A stretch of 64,000 bases of DNA. It comes from Acidovorax_G lacteus (GTDB lineage Bacteria; Pseudomonadota; Gammaproteobacteria; Burkholderiales; Burkholderiaceae_C). Shown piece by piece: positions 26,637 through 35,814 of the stretch; within the stretch, counting starts at the first letter, position 1; each line of letters starts with the position of its first letter. The stretch spans positions 156,213 through 220,212 of the forward strand of contig NZ_BAABEX010000004.1 of NCBI RefSeq assembly GCF_039540375.1, in the 5' to 3' direction. The translations under genes and the position numbers were made by a program. The notes below the pieces were generated by a model. That model worked only from the letters and a program-made list of their open reading frames with translations, searched no databases and had not been told where the DNA came from.

Positions 26637-28565
26637 TCAGTTCACCCCGCTGAAGTTGCGCGTGCTGTACTGCTCCACCGGCAGGCGGCGCAGTACCGGC
26701 AGACCGGTGGTGGCGTCCTTGGCCTGGCGTTCGATGAAGCTGAAGAACACATCGGCATCGAGCACGCCGATGTCCAGGCGGCGCGCAGCCGGTACGGCGG
26801 CCAGGGTCTTGTAGCCGTCGCCGCCGGTGGCGTTGAAGCTCAGCACGAACAGCTTGTAGGTCTTGGCCGGGTCCAGCGGGCCCCAGGTGCCAGTGGCGGG
26901 GTTGCGCACCTCAATGGCGCTCACGCGCTGGCCGAAGGCAGCCTTGGCGTTCACGTCAAAGCGCAGGCCGCCCGTGTAGGGGTAGGGGCCGGTGGAGCCG
27001 CCCGGGCCGTACACGGCCTCCAGGCCGTCTTCCAGCATGCTTTTCACTTCCTGGCCCGTTACGTCAAGGCGGAACAGCATGTTGCCGAAGGGCAGCACCT
27101 GGATCACCTGCGCGGCCGTGACCGTGCCCTGCAGCGGGATGCGCACGCCGCCGCCGCTTTGCAGCGAAATGTCGGCTCCGCCGTAGCGAGCGTTGGCCAC
27201 GTCCAGATAGGCCTGCGCCACCAGTTGCTGGATGTCGCCGCCGCGCAGGCTCACGCTGCCTTCGGCGTTGCAGGCCGCGCTGGAGCGGCTGTAGTCCACC
27301 GAGCCAACGCCGCCGGGGACCCGACGCGAGCACAGCTCTTGCGGCACCACTGCGACCTGGGTACGGTTGAACACGGCCACGCGGTCTTTGAAGGGCTGCA
27401 GCGTGCTGGTGGCAGCGGCCGACGGGGGGGTGACGCGCAGCACGCCGCTGGCGGCGGCGCTGGCCCGCAGGGCGGCCTTTTCGGCGTCGGTGGCGGGCTT
27501 GCCGCCGATGCTGAAGTCGTCGCCGATCAGCACATGCGGCGTGCCGGTGCACGACGTGACTTCGCCCTCGGCGTTGAAGCGTACCTTGAGTTCGCCCACC
27601 ACCTGTGCGTATTCCCAGGCCTGCACGATGCAGACGGGCTTGCCGTCCTTGTCGGTGGTGCGCGTGGGGTAGGCCCCAGCGGGTGAGCCCACGCCGGTGC
27701 TGCGCAGCGTATCGGGCCCGAGCAGGGTGTGCGAGTCGCCCCCCACCACCACATCCACGCCGCTCAGGCGCGCTGCCACTTGGCGGTCGTAGTCGTAGCC
27801 CATGTGGCTGAGCAGCACGATCTTGTTGATGCCGGTGGCGCGCAAGCGGTCAATCTCGCGCTGCGCCGCGGTGGTTTCGTCTTCAAACTGCGTGTCGGCG
27901 TCGGGGCTGGACGAGGCCTTGGTCTTCTGCGCAATCGTCAGGCCCACCACGCCAATCTTCTGGCCGCCGCGCTCCAGCACGGTGGAGGGGCTTACGTAAC
28001 CCGGCGCGCGGCTGGGGTGCAGGGCCGAGCCCGCGCCAAACTGCACGTTGGCGCTGAGCACCGGCGTCTTGCAAGTGCCCTTGCGCAGCAGGTCCAGAAA
28101 GCCCTTGAGCCCGCTGTCGCCCTTGTCGAATTCGTGATTGCCCAGCGTGAAGGCGTCAAAGCACACGGTGTTCATCAGCGCCGCATCGGCCTCGCCGTCG
28201 GCCCCGGCGCGGTTGAAGTACAGCGTGCCCGTGATCGCATCGCCCGCGTGCAGCTTGAGCACGTTCACGGACTGCTTTTCCAACTCGCTGATCGCGGCCG
28301 TGACGCGGGCAAAACCGCCCGCATCCACCGCCACGGCCACTGGGGCGGCACCGCCTGCAGCCAGCTGCAGTGTGCGAGACCGGTTCTCCAGCGTGGAGTG
28401 GTGGTCGTTGATGTGCAGGATGGTCACATCCAGCGGCTCGGCCTTGGGCGTGTCGCCCGATCCGCCACAGGCGGTGATCAGGCCGACCACGGCCAGTGCG
28501 AGTGCGGCGATGCCCATGCGGTGGGAGTTGCGTGAAAGGGTGTGGGAGGTGGAATGACCGGGCAT
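26637..28565 (-). CDS. bifunctional metallophosphatase / 5'-nucleotidase lipoprotein
   Basis: A 642-aa exported phosphoesterase of the UshA class. The lipobox LITACGGS near residue 33 predicts a lipoprotein. The N-terminal metallophosphatase domain has ILHINDHHSTLENR, GNHEFDKGD (near residue 145), LLSHMGYDYDR and GGDSHTLLG. The C-terminal 5'-nucleotidase domain (about 430-600) has GGVRIPLQGTVTAAQVIQVLPFGN. I use the ATG at 28565, which has AGGA at a good distance; an in-frame ATG at 28601 would add 12 residues. The likely role is release of phosphate and nucleosides from nucleotides outside the inner membrane. Confidence 0.92.
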   Translation of the reverse strand: MPGHSTSHTLSRNSHRMGIAALALAVVGLITACGGSGDTPKAEPLDVTILHINDHHSTLENRSRTLQLAAGGAAPVAVAVDAGGFARVTAAISELEKQSVNVLKLHAGDAITGTLYFNRAGADGEADAALMNTVCFDAFTLGNHEFDKGDSGLKGFLDLLRKGTCKTPVLSANVQFGAGSALHPSRAPGYVSPSTVLERGGQKIGVVGLTIAQKTKASSSPDADTQFEDETTAAQREIDRLRATGINKIVLLSHMGYDYDRQVAARLSGVDVVVGGDSHTLLGPDTLRSTGVGSPAGAYPTRTTDKDGKPVCIVQAWEYAQVVGELKVRFNAEGEVTSCTGTPHVLIGDDFSIGGKPATDAEKAALRASAAASGVLRVTPPSAAATSTLQPFKDRVAVFNRTQVAVVPQELCSRRVPGGVGSVDYSRSSAACNAEGSVSLRGGDIQQLVAQAYLDVANARYGGADISLQSGGGVRIPLQGTVTAAQVIQVLPFGNMLFRLDVTGQEVKSMLEDGLEAVYGPGGSTGPYPYTGGLRFDVNAKAAFGQRVSAIEVRNPATGTWGPLDPAKTYKLFVLSFNATGGDGYKTLAAVPAARRLDIGVLDADVFFSFIERQAKDATTGLPVLRRLPVEQYSTRNFSGVN

Positions 28566-28667
28566 GGTCAGCGTCCTGGGGTTGTAGCAGATGCGCCGCA
28601 TGGTGCGGCGGGCCTGTGACAGGGATGTGAAGCCTGGCGATGTCTCCCGAAGTTCGAGGCCATTTGT

Positions 28668-28716
28668 GCTGCTCGTGCTTCAAAATCAAGCACGAACAGC
28701 TATCAAAATCATAGCG
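28668..28716 (-). repeat. dispersed double-hairpin repeat, copy 4
   Basis: This copy is inverted relative to copies 1-3. It has a near-perfect hairpin GCTCGTGCTT / AAGCACGAAC, then AGCTATCAAAATCATAGC. It sits in the 244-base gap upstream of the nucleotidase gene, where I see no gene. Confidence 0.75.
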
Positions 28717-28809
28717 TTCGGTGTTCAGGATGCGTGCATCCCGCCGCGCAGTTCCTTTCCCCGCCAACCCGCCAATCTGCCGACCAGTGCGGCGGTACCT
28801 CCGCGCTCG

Positions 28810-29619
28810 TCAGTGTCCGCCGAAGCGCCCGATGGGCCGCAGCCCGCCCCTGAGGCTCCAGAGGCTGATGCACCAGCCGTCGCAGCCTTCAGACACCACC
28901 AGCCCCGGGAGGTCGCTGCCGTCCACGTCCACATAGCTGCCGGGGGTGCCGGGCACTTCGCCCAGGTAGGCGTGCGTGCCCTGGTCGCGCACAAAGACGT
29001 GGTGCCGCTGGGCCTGGTAGAAGACCTCGGGCTTGCGCACCGTCCGGCCCGGAACGACCAGCGTCTCGCGCGCGGCTTCCGCGCCGGGCTGACGTACGGC
29101 CACGGCTGCGCTCCATTGCAAGGTGGGTTGCAGCCAGGCAAAGCGCTGCGGCTGGGCCTGCAGGTAGGCTTGCAGCGCCGTGCGCGCATCAGGCTTCAGA
29201 GGGCGCACGTCCCACCGGGGCGTGGCGGGCGGCGCCAGCGAGAACAGCGCGTGCTCCCAGCGGTCGCTCTGGCGTGCCGGAGCCAGCACGGTGATGCCCG
29301 CGGTCTGCGCGTCGGTATCGCCAGTCGGGGTCTTGAAAGCCTCGGCCGTGCACGGGTAGCGGATGCCCGTTTGCAGCGCGACCACGGATTTGCCCGCGTT
29401 GCAGTGCTGCACCAGTTGCCGCAGCAGGGCTGGGTCGTCAAAGCGCACGACCACCGGGTCGCCTTGCGGGACCAGCCACGCAAAGAACAAGCCCGGCCGC
29501 GCGACGTGGCTCTCGCTAGGCGAGCCCGCAACGGCAGGCAGGGTCCATCCCAGTGCTGACATCAGCGCACACAGCGGTCCGACCCACTGCCATGCCCCGC
29601 CGAGCCTGCGCGGGCTCAC
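28810..29619 (-). CDS. exported protein of unknown function
   Basis: A 269-aa protein I do not recognise. The best start is the GTG at 29619, which overlaps the stop of the preceding gene as GTGA. The N-terminus (WQWVGPLCALMSALGWTLPAVAGSP) looks like a signal peptide cleaved near AVAG. The C-terminal part contains GTPGSYVDVDGSDLPGLVV and ends GLRPIGRFGGH. Two cysteines (CDGWC) near residue 249 could form a disulfide. Coupling to the adjacent FG-GAP-like gene suggests the two act together. Confidence 0.72.
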   Translation of the reverse strand: MSPRRLGGAWQWVGPLCALMSALGWTLPAVAGSPSESHVARPGLFFAWLVPQGDPVVVRFDDPALLRQLVQHCNAGKSVVALQTGIRYPCTAEAFKTPTGDTDAQTAGITVLAPARQSDRWEHALFSLAPPATPRWDVRPLKPDARTALQAYLQAQPQRFAWLQPTLQWSAAVAVRQPGAEAARETLVVPGRTVRKPEVFYQAQRHHVFVRDQGTHAYLGEVPGTPGSYVDVDGSDLPGLVVSEGCDGWCISLWSLRGGLRPIGRFGGH

Positions 29620-30257
29620 GGCAGGCCCCCTGACTCGTAGGTATCGCAATCAAAGCCCTGAAGCGCGGGCAGGGCCGGCACGGCAAACCGCTTGTCTTCG
29701 GCCACCTTGAGGCGACCCGCGGTGCGTTCGTGGCGCACCAGTCGGCCCGCCAGGTAGTTGACGCTGCTGCGGCCCTCCACCCGGCCTTGTGCCGTCCAGA
29801 CGCTTTCCTTGCCGAGCAGTTCGAAGTCGCCTCGGCGCGGGTTGAAGCGAAACTGCAGCGTGGTGGAGCCCAGGTCGTCACCCTCGGCCTTGTCCACCGC
29901 GGTGGCGTACAGCGAGGGGCCCTTGGCATCAAGGTTGAAGAACTTCTGTGCCTTGCAGTAGCGCGATGAGGCCGACAGCAGCGTGTAGCGCCCATCGCCA
30001 CGGCCAGCCAGCACGACGAGGCGAAACTCCATCTGCCGGTCGGGTGGCCCGTTCTGCTCGTTGGCAATCAGCGCCAGGTCGCGCAGGCCGTCGCCATTCC
30101 AGTCGCCCTGGGTGGACGTCCATTCAACAAACGTCTGCTGCGGAAACAGGGCCGCCAGAGCGGCCGCCGGGCTGGCGAACACGGCCGGTTGCGCGGGGGC
30201 GGTACTGGCGAAGGTCAGGCCCACCGCGACGAACGCCAGGGGTGCGAAAGGGTGCAT
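29616..30257 (-). CDS. exported protein with one FG-GAP-like motif, function unknown
   Basis: A 213-aa protein starting at the ATG at 30257 with a signal peptide (MHPFAPLAFVAVGLTFASTAPAQ). Near residues 50-62 it has GDWNGDGLRDLALI, a calcium-binding FG-GAP/VCBS-type loop. Only one such repeat is visible, so a full propeller is unlikely. Its stop overlaps the start of the next gene (GTGA). No enzymatic motif is apparent. Confidence 0.75.
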   Translation of the reverse strand: MHPFAPLAFVAVGLTFASTAPAQPAVFASPAAALAALFPQQTFVEWTSTQGDWNGDGLRDLALIANEQNGPPDRQMEFRLVVLAGRGDGRYTLLSASSRYCKAQKFFNLDAKGPSLYATAVDKAEGDDLGSTTLQFRFNPRRGDFELLGKESVWTAQGRVEGRSSVNYLAGRLVRHERTAGRLKVAEDKRFAVPALPALQGFDCDTYESGGLP

Positions 30258-30339
30258 GGCAGCTGGGGCAGGGTGGGCAGACGCGGGGCTGCGGCGAGAA
30301 GCTTTTGCGAGCACGCTGCACAAGCCCGGGTGGGTGCGC

Positions 30340-31185
30340 TCAGGCGTAGCGCTTGGCCCGCAGGTTTTCCTTCATTTGCTGCAGCACCGGCTGCAGCGAC
30401 GAGCCGATGCGCAGCGCCACGCAGGTGGCCAGCACGTCGATGATCAGCAGATGCAGCAGGCGCGAGACCATGGGGCTGTAGCGGTCGTAGCCCTCGGGAT
30501 GATCGGCCGCCAGGTGCACGTGGCAGGTGCTGGCCAGGGGCGAGCCGCTGGCCGTGATGGCGATGGTGGTCGCGCCGTTCTTGCGCGCAATGTCGGCGGC
30601 GTCCATCAGGTCGCGCGTGCGGCCCGAATTGGAGATGATCACCACGCAGTCGCCCGGGCCGAGCAGCGTGGCGCTCATCACCTGGATGTGGCCGTCGCTG
30701 GTGGCAATCGAGGTGACGCCGAGGCGAAAGAATTTGTGCTGCGCGTCCTGCGCCACAAAGCCCGAGTTGCCGGCGCCGTAGAACTCGATGCGCTTGCCGG
30801 TCTTCCAGGTGGCGGCGATGGCCTCGGCCGCGCGCTCCAGCGCCACGGTGCTGGCGGCGTTGCGGTACTGCAGGAAGGCGGCCACGGCGTTGTCCACCAC
30901 CTTGACGAGCACGTCGCCGGTTTTGTCATCGGCGTCCACGCTGCGGTGGATGAAGGGCACGCCCTCGCTGACGCTGCCCGCCAGTTTGAGCTTGAAGTCG
31001 GCCAGGCCGTCGTAGCCCATGCTGCGGCAAAAGCGCACCACGGTGGGCTTGCTCACATGGGCGCGCTCGGCCAGCTCGCGCACGGGCAGTCGCGCAAAGC
31101 TGCGCGGATCGGCCAGCACCAGCCGGGCCACGCGCTGCTCGGCCGGGGCCAGCGACGGCAGCGAGGCGGTGATGCGCTCAAGCAT
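30340..31185 (-). CDS. hexR: HexR-type transcriptional regulator (RpiR/MurR family)
   Basis: A 281-aa repressor with an N-terminal helix-turn-helix (about 1-75, ELAERAHVSKPTVVRFCRSMGYDGLADFKLKLA). A SIS sugar-phosphate-binding domain follows (about 125-265, with RIEFYGAGNSGFVAQDAQHKFFRLG and VVIISNSGRTRDLM). In Pseudomonas and other proteobacteria HexR binds 2-keto-3-deoxy-6-phosphogluconate and represses zwf, edd, glk and related genes. Here those genes lie within 20 kb and carry matching palindromes. It is divergent from the Afu-like ABC operon. I use the ATG at 31185; the frame extends seven codons upstream. Confidence 0.9.
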   Translation of the reverse strand: MLERITASLPSLAPAEQRVARLVLADPRSFARLPVRELAERAHVSKPTVVRFCRSMGYDGLADFKLKLAGSVSEGVPFIHRSVDADDKTGDVLVKVVDNAVAAFLQYRNAASTVALERAAEAIAATWKTGKRIEFYGAGNSGFVAQDAQHKFFRLGVTSIATSDGHIQVMSATLLGPGDCVVIISNSGRTRDLMDAADIARKNGATTIAITASGSPLASTCHVHLAADHPEGYDRYSPMVSRLLHLLIIDVLATCVALRIGSSLQPVLQQMKENLRAKRYA

Positions 31186-31402
31186 GCGGCACCTCGGGTG
31201 TGCCAAAGGCCAGGGCAGGGCAGCGGGCTGCAGTCGGGCGGGACGGGTGCGTCACGAAGGGCATGGGCAGGCGGGACGGATGAAACCGCAATGTAACCCC
31301 GTTTCGCCCTCGCGGCGCATGCGCAGGCGCGCAAGCCCGGTGAAATCAGGCTTGGGTGATTTCCCCGGGGCCGGGTGGGGTTGTACCGGCGTACGATGGC
31401 GG

Positions 31403-31417
31403 GGTAATCCAATAACA
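31403..31417. promoter_or_regulatory. imperfect HexR-type palindrome before the Afu-like operon
   Basis: GGTAATCCAATAACA matches TGTAAY-NNN-RTTACA with two mismatches. It lies 21 bases before the ATG at 31439, next to the ribosome-binding site, and between hexR and its divergent neighbour. It is weaker than the sites near zwf, pgi and edd. Confidence 0.45.
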
Positions 31418-31438
31418 CGCACTTTTCAGGAGACGTCG

Positions 31439-32455
31439 ATGATGCGCCGCATGTTCGTCGGTTCTGCCCTGGCCCTGGCGGCCTCGGCAGCGTGGGCCCA
31501 GGGCCAGGTCAACATCATCTGCTCGGTGCAGGCCGAGTGGTGCAACCTCATGGCCACCGTGTACAGCAAGACCACGGGCACCAAGGTCAACATGACGGCC
31601 AAAGGCTCGGGTGAGGCACTGGCCCAGCTCAACGCCGAACGCGCGAACCCCAAGACCGACATCTGGTTCGGCGGTACGGGCGACCCGCACCTGCAGGCGG
31701 CCGAGCAGGGCCTGACGCTCGAATACAAGTCGCCGCAGCTGCCCCAGCTGCACGGCTGGGCACAAAAGCAGGCAGCCGACTCCAAGTACCGCACCGTGGG
31801 CGTGTACCTGGGCCCGCTGGGCTTTGGCTTCAACAAGGAACTGCTGGCCAAGCGCAAGCTCAATCCGCCGCAGTCGTGGGCCGACCTGCTCAAGCCTGAA
31901 TTCAAGGGCGAGGTGCAGATGGCCAACCCGGCCTCCAGCGGCACGGCCTACACGATGATCGCCACGCTGGTACAGCTCATGGGCGAAGAAAAGGCCTTCG
32001 ACTACCTCAAGGCCCTGCATGGCAACGTGAGCACCTACACGCGCTCGGGCACGGCCCCGGTCAAGGCGGCGGCGCGGGGTGAGACCACGGTGTCGGTGAG
32101 CTTTGTGCACGATGTGACCACCGAGGCCGTCAACGGCTTCCCGGTGGGCTCGGCCACGCCCTCTGAAGGCACGGGTGCCGAGGTGGGGTCCATGAGCATC
32201 GTGAGAAACGGCCCGAACACGGAAGCCGCCAAGAAGTTCTACGAATGGGCGCTCACGCCCGGGGGGCAACAGTTTGGCCTGGCGGCCAAGCAGTTTCAGT
32301 TGCCCAGCAACACGCAGGTGCCCAAAGACCCGCGCATGACGGATCCGTCCAAGATCAAGCTCATCAACTACGACTACGCCAAGTACGGTGCGAGTGCCGA
32401 GCGCCGCCGCCTGATTGCGCGCTGGGAAAAAGAAGTCCAGAACGCGCCGCGCTGA
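31439..32455 (+). CDS. Afu-like ABC transporter substrate-binding protein
   Basis: A periplasmic binding protein of 338 aa, start ATG 31439 with AGGAG six bases upstream. The signal peptide ends near AWA, then QGQVNIICSVQAEWC. It belongs to the group usually annotated as ferric-iron binding (FbpA/AfuA). At the place where FbpA has its iron-binding Tyr pair it reads SFVHDVT, with His-Asp near residues 224-225. That favours the AfuA branch, which in Actinobacillus was shown to bind hexose phosphates. Location beside hexR and tal fits a sugar-phosphate role. Substrate is inferred. Confidence 0.88.
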   Translation: MMRRMFVGSALALAASAAWAQGQVNIICSVQAEWCNLMATVYSKTTGTKVNMTAKGSGEALAQLNAERANPKTDIWFGGTGDPHLQAAEQGLTLEYKSPQLPQLHGWAQKQAADSKYRTVGVYLGPLGFGFNKELLAKRKLNPPQSWADLLKPEFKGEVQMANPASSGTAYTMIATLVQLMGEEKAFDYLKALHGNVSTYTRSGTAPVKAAARGETTVSVSFVHDVTTEAVNGFPVGSATPSEGTGAEVGSMSIVRNGPNTEAAKKFYEWALTPGGQQFGLAAKQFQLPSNTQVPKDPRMTDPSKIKLINYDYAKYGASAERRRLIARWEKEVQNAPR

Positions 32456-34671
32456 TGGGCTCCGCTGGCACTGCCTTGCCGCAGGCCTTTCGGCCCGCTG
32501 CATCGGTCAACCGCGCCGTCTGGGCCTGGGTGGCGCTGGGCTGGCTGGGCTGCCTGTTGTTGCCTTGGTACGCGCTGCAGGACATGAACGGCCTGCGCGC
32601 CGTGGCCCGGGTGTGGAGCGATGAGCCTGCGGGCAACGCGCTGCTGCATGCCGGGTGGTATGGCCGCCCCTGGCTGTGGGCGGGCCCGGCGGCGCTGGCC
32701 ATGGCCGCCTGGGCCGCGCTGCTACCGGCCAGTCGCCGCCAGGGGGCCTGGCTGTTGGCTGCGGGCGGCCTGGGCCTGCTGGTGCTGCTGGGCAGCGGCT
32801 TTGCGATTGGCGCGCGCGGCTGGGCGTGGGAATGGCTGAATGCCGCCTGGGGCGAGCTGCCCATGCGCCAGCCCGGCATGGGTTGGGGCGCGTTCGTGGT
32901 GTTGTCGGCCTTGCTGGTGCTCACGGCCTTCGGTTTTGCGCGGCGTGGCTTCTTCAAGGGCGACCTGTTTGTGGCCGCGGCGGTGCTGGCCTGCGGCAGC
33001 CTGCTGCTGTTGTTCATCGTGTTTCCGGTGCTCAAGGCGCTGAGCGCTGCGCTGTTCAGCGAAGACGGCCTGTGGGCCCCGGCGCTGCTGTGGGAGCGCG
33101 TGGCGTCGGAGCGCAACTTCGGCCTGGGATGCCTGGCTGGCGGCCAGCGCTGCGGCGTGGCGTGGAACACGCTGTTCTTGGGCCTGATGACGGCCACCAG
33201 CACCACGCTGCTGGGTACCTGCATGGCGCTGATGGCCGAGCGCAGCTCGCGCCGCTATGCGCGGCCGCTCAATGTGCTGGCGCTGCTGCCCATCATCACG
33301 CCGCCGTTCGTGGTGGGGCTGGGGCTCATCTTGCTGTTCGGGCGTGCGGGGCTGTTCAACCAGTTTCTCGAATGGGCGTTTGGCATTCCCCCCACGCGCT
33401 GGTTCTATGGCTGGTTCGGGGTGTGGGTGGCGCAAACCTTTGCCTTCACGCCGATCGCTTTCATGATCATGCGGGGCGTGGTACAGGGCGTGGCCCCCAG
33501 CCTCGAAGAGGCAGCGCAGACCTTGCGTGCGAGCCCGCTGCGCACTTTCACCACCGTCACGCTGCCATTGCTCAAGCCCGGGCTGGCCAATGCGTTCCTG
33601 GTGGGCTTCATCGAAAGCATGGCCGACTTTGGCAATCCCATCGTGGTGGGTGGGCAGTTCTCGGTGCTCTCTACCGAGATCTTCTTTGCCATCGTGGGCG
33701 CGCAGTACGACCAGGGGCGGGCGGCGTCGCTGGCTTGGGTGCTCACGGCTTTTGCATTGGCCGTCTTTGCGCTGCAGCGCGGGCTGCTGGGTCGGCAGAA
33801 CTACACCACCGTGTCGGGCAAGGGCGACGCTGGGCTTGCCATGCCGCTGCCACCGCTGGTGCGGCGCGTGGTGCAGGGCGTAGCCCTGCCGTGGATGGCC
33901 TTTACCCTGCTGGTGTACCTGTTTGCCCTGGCCGGTGGTTTTGTGCAGACCTGGGGACGCGACTACACGCTCACGCTGCAGCACTTCCGCACGGCTTTTG
34001 CGGTGGAGTGGGGCGCGTTCGGCATCGTGTGGGCGGGCACGGCGTGGAATTCGTTTTTCACCACCGTGCAGTTGGCGGCCTGGGCCGCACCGCTGACCGC
34101 GGCGGTGGGCTTGACGATTGCCTGGCTGCTGGCGCGCACCGAATTCCGGGGGCAGGGAGGCTTCGAGTTCTCGGCCTTGCTGGCGTTTGCCATTCCGGGC
34201 ACGGTGCTGGGGGTGAGCTACATCCTGGCGTTCAATGTGCCGCCGTTTGAGCTGACCGGCACCGCGCTCATCATCGTGCTGTGCTTCATGTTCCGCAACC
34301 TGCCGGTGGGCGTGCGGGCCGGCACTGCGGCGTTCAAGCAGCTGGACCGCTCGCTCGACGAGGCCTCGCTGATGCTGCGTGCAGGCAGCGTGCAGACCCT
34401 ACGCCATGTGGTACTGCCGCTGCTCAAGCCCGCCGTGGTGGCGGCGCTGGTGTACAGCTTCGTGCGCGCCATCACCACTGTCAGCGCGGTCATCTTCCTG
34501 GTCACGGCCGAGTACGAACTCGCCACCACCTACATCATCGGCCGCGTGGGCAATGGCGACTATGGCGTGGCGCTTGCGTACTGCACGGTGCTGATCGCCC
34601 TGATGTCGCTGGCCATTGCGCTCATCCAGTGGGTGGTGGGCGAGCGCCGCCTGGGCCGCCGCGGCGGCTGA
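32455..34671 (+). CDS. Afu-like ABC transporter permease (fused double permease)
   Basis: A 738-aa inner-membrane permease with two binding-protein-dependent permease halves fused in one chain. EAA-type loops are near LEEAAQTLRASPLRTFTTVTLP (first half) and LDEASLMLRAGSVQTLRHVVLP (second half). An extra N-terminal block of about four helices precedes the first half. The start ATG overlaps the stop of the binding-protein gene (TGATG). AfuB/FbpB proteins have this fused layout. It partners the ATPase at 34711. Confidence 0.9.
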   Translation: MGSAGTALPQAFRPAASVNRAVWAWVALGWLGCLLLPWYALQDMNGLRAVARVWSDEPAGNALLHAGWYGRPWLWAGPAALAMAAWAALLPASRRQGAWLLAAGGLGLLVLLGSGFAIGARGWAWEWLNAAWGELPMRQPGMGWGAFVVLSALLVLTAFGFARRGFFKGDLFVAAAVLACGSLLLLFIVFPVLKALSAALFSEDGLWAPALLWERVASERNFGLGCLAGGQRCGVAWNTLFLGLMTATSTTLLGTCMALMAERSSRRYARPLNVLALLPIITPPFVVGLGLILLFGRAGLFNQFLEWAFGIPPTRWFYGWFGVWVAQTFAFTPIAFMIMRGVVQGVAPSLEEAAQTLRASPLRTFTTVTLPLLKPGLANAFLVGFIESMADFGNPIVVGGQFSVLSTEIFFAIVGAQYDQGRAASLAWVLTAFALAVFALQRGLLGRQNYTTVSGKGDAGLAMPLPPLVRRVVQGVALPWMAFTLLVYLFALAGGFVQTWGRDYTLTLQHFRTAFAVEWGAFGIVWAGTAWNSFFTTVQLAAWAAPLTAAVGLTIAWLLARTEFRGQGGFEFSALLAFAIPGTVLGVSYILAFNVPPFELTGTALIIVLCFMFRNLPVGVRAGTAAFKQLDRSLDEASLMLRAGSVQTLRHVVLPLLKPAVVAALVYSFVRAITTVSAVIFLVTAEYELATTYIIGRVGNGDYGVALAYCTVLIALMSLAIALIQWVVGERRLGRRGG

Positions 34672-34710
34672 GGACGTGGCGCTTTCCGTCCGCATTCGAG
34701 AGAGACTTCC

Positions 34711-35766
34711 ATGCACACCAACGCCCCCGGCATTGCGTTTCGCAACGTCACCAAGCGCTATGGCACCGACCCGTCGGCCCCACTGGTGGTCAAAGGCATC
34801 AGCTTCGAGGTGCCGCGGGGCACCCTCACCACCATCCTCGGGCCTTCGGGCTGCGGCAAGACGACCACGCTGCGCATGATCGCGGGACTGGAATCGCCGA
34901 CTTCGGGCGAGATCTGGATCGGCGGGCGCAATGTGACCACCCTGGGCCCGGCCCAGCGCAACGTGAGCATGATGTTCCAGAGCTACGCACTGTTCCCGCA
35001 CATGAGCGTGCTCGAAAACGTGATGTACGGCCTGCGCATGTCGGGCCAGGCGCCTGCCCCGGCGCGCGACAAGGCCGTGGAAGCCTTGCGCGGCGTGGGT
35101 CTGGTGGGCTTGGATGCGCGCATGCCGTCGGAGCTGTCGGGCGGTCAGCAGCAGCGGGTGGCCTTGGCGCGGGCGCTGGTGCTCGAGCCCGAGGTGCTGC
35201 TGTTCGATGAGCCGCTGTCCAACCTCGACGCACGCCTGCGCCGCGAAATGCGCGAGGAAATCCGCAGCCTGCAGCAGCGTCTAGGCCTCACGGTGGCCTA
35301 CGTGACACATGACCAGAGCGAAGCGCTGGCGGTGAGCGACCAGATCATCGTCATGCACCAGGGCGACATTGCGCAAAGCGGCAGCCCCGAGGACCTGTAC
35401 GAAACCCCGCGCAGCGCTTTTGTGGCGGGCTTCATGGGCGAGGCCATGCTGTTTCCGGCCGAGGCCCGCGCCGACGGTACGGTGGCGCTCGGCCCCTTGG
35501 TTCTGACCCCGCGCCACGCGGTCGCCCCCGGGCCGGTGCAGGTGGCGGTGCGGCCCGAGGCGTGGCGCATCGGCGCCGGGGCCGATGGCCTGCCCGCCAC
35601 GCTGCGCAAACGGGCCTATCTGGGGTCGGTGTACGAATACAGCTTCGACACGGCCTTGGGCGCGTTGTTCGTGGTGGCGCCACGCAGCGAGGCAGATCTG
35701 CCGGTGGGCTGCGAGACCCGGCTGGCACTGGGTACGCACGGCGTGTCCGTGGTGCAGGCGGCCTGA
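34711..35766 (+). CDS. Afu-like ABC transporter ATP-binding protein
   Basis: A 351-aa importer ATPase. Walker A is GPSGCGKTT near residue 46, the signature LSGGQQQR, Walker B VLLFDEPLSNLD and H-loop VTHDQSEAL. The C-terminal 110 residues form an OB/TOBE-type regulatory domain (QVAVRPEAWRIG). The gene lies 39 bases after the permease and 48 bases before transaldolase, so the three transport genes and tal may share a transcript. Confidence 0.92.
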   Translation: MHTNAPGIAFRNVTKRYGTDPSAPLVVKGISFEVPRGTLTTILGPSGCGKTTTLRMIAGLESPTSGEIWIGGRNVTTLGPAQRNVSMMFQSYALFPHMSVLENVMYGLRMSGQAPAPARDKAVEALRGVGLVGLDARMPSELSGGQQQRVALARALVLEPEVLLFDEPLSNLDARLRREMREEIRSLQQRLGLTVAYVTHDQSEALAVSDQIIVMHQGDIAQSGSPEDLYETPRSAFVAGFMGEAMLFPAEARADGTVALGPLVLTPRHAVAPGPVQVAVRPEAWRIGAGADGLPATLRKRAYLGSVYEYSFDTALGALFVVAPRSEADLPVGCETRLALGTHGVSVVQAA

Positions 35767-35814
35767 CGGGTGGGGGCATCGAAGGCCGCGCACCCCTGGG
35801 CCGATAATGCGGCC

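Noticed and set aside
31439..35766. Ferric-iron transporter (FbpABC) as the name of the Afu-like operon
   Set aside because: The Tyr pair expected for iron binding is not seen, no iron-box-like sequence was noticed upstream, and the neighbours are carbohydrate genes. It was kept as an alternative only.
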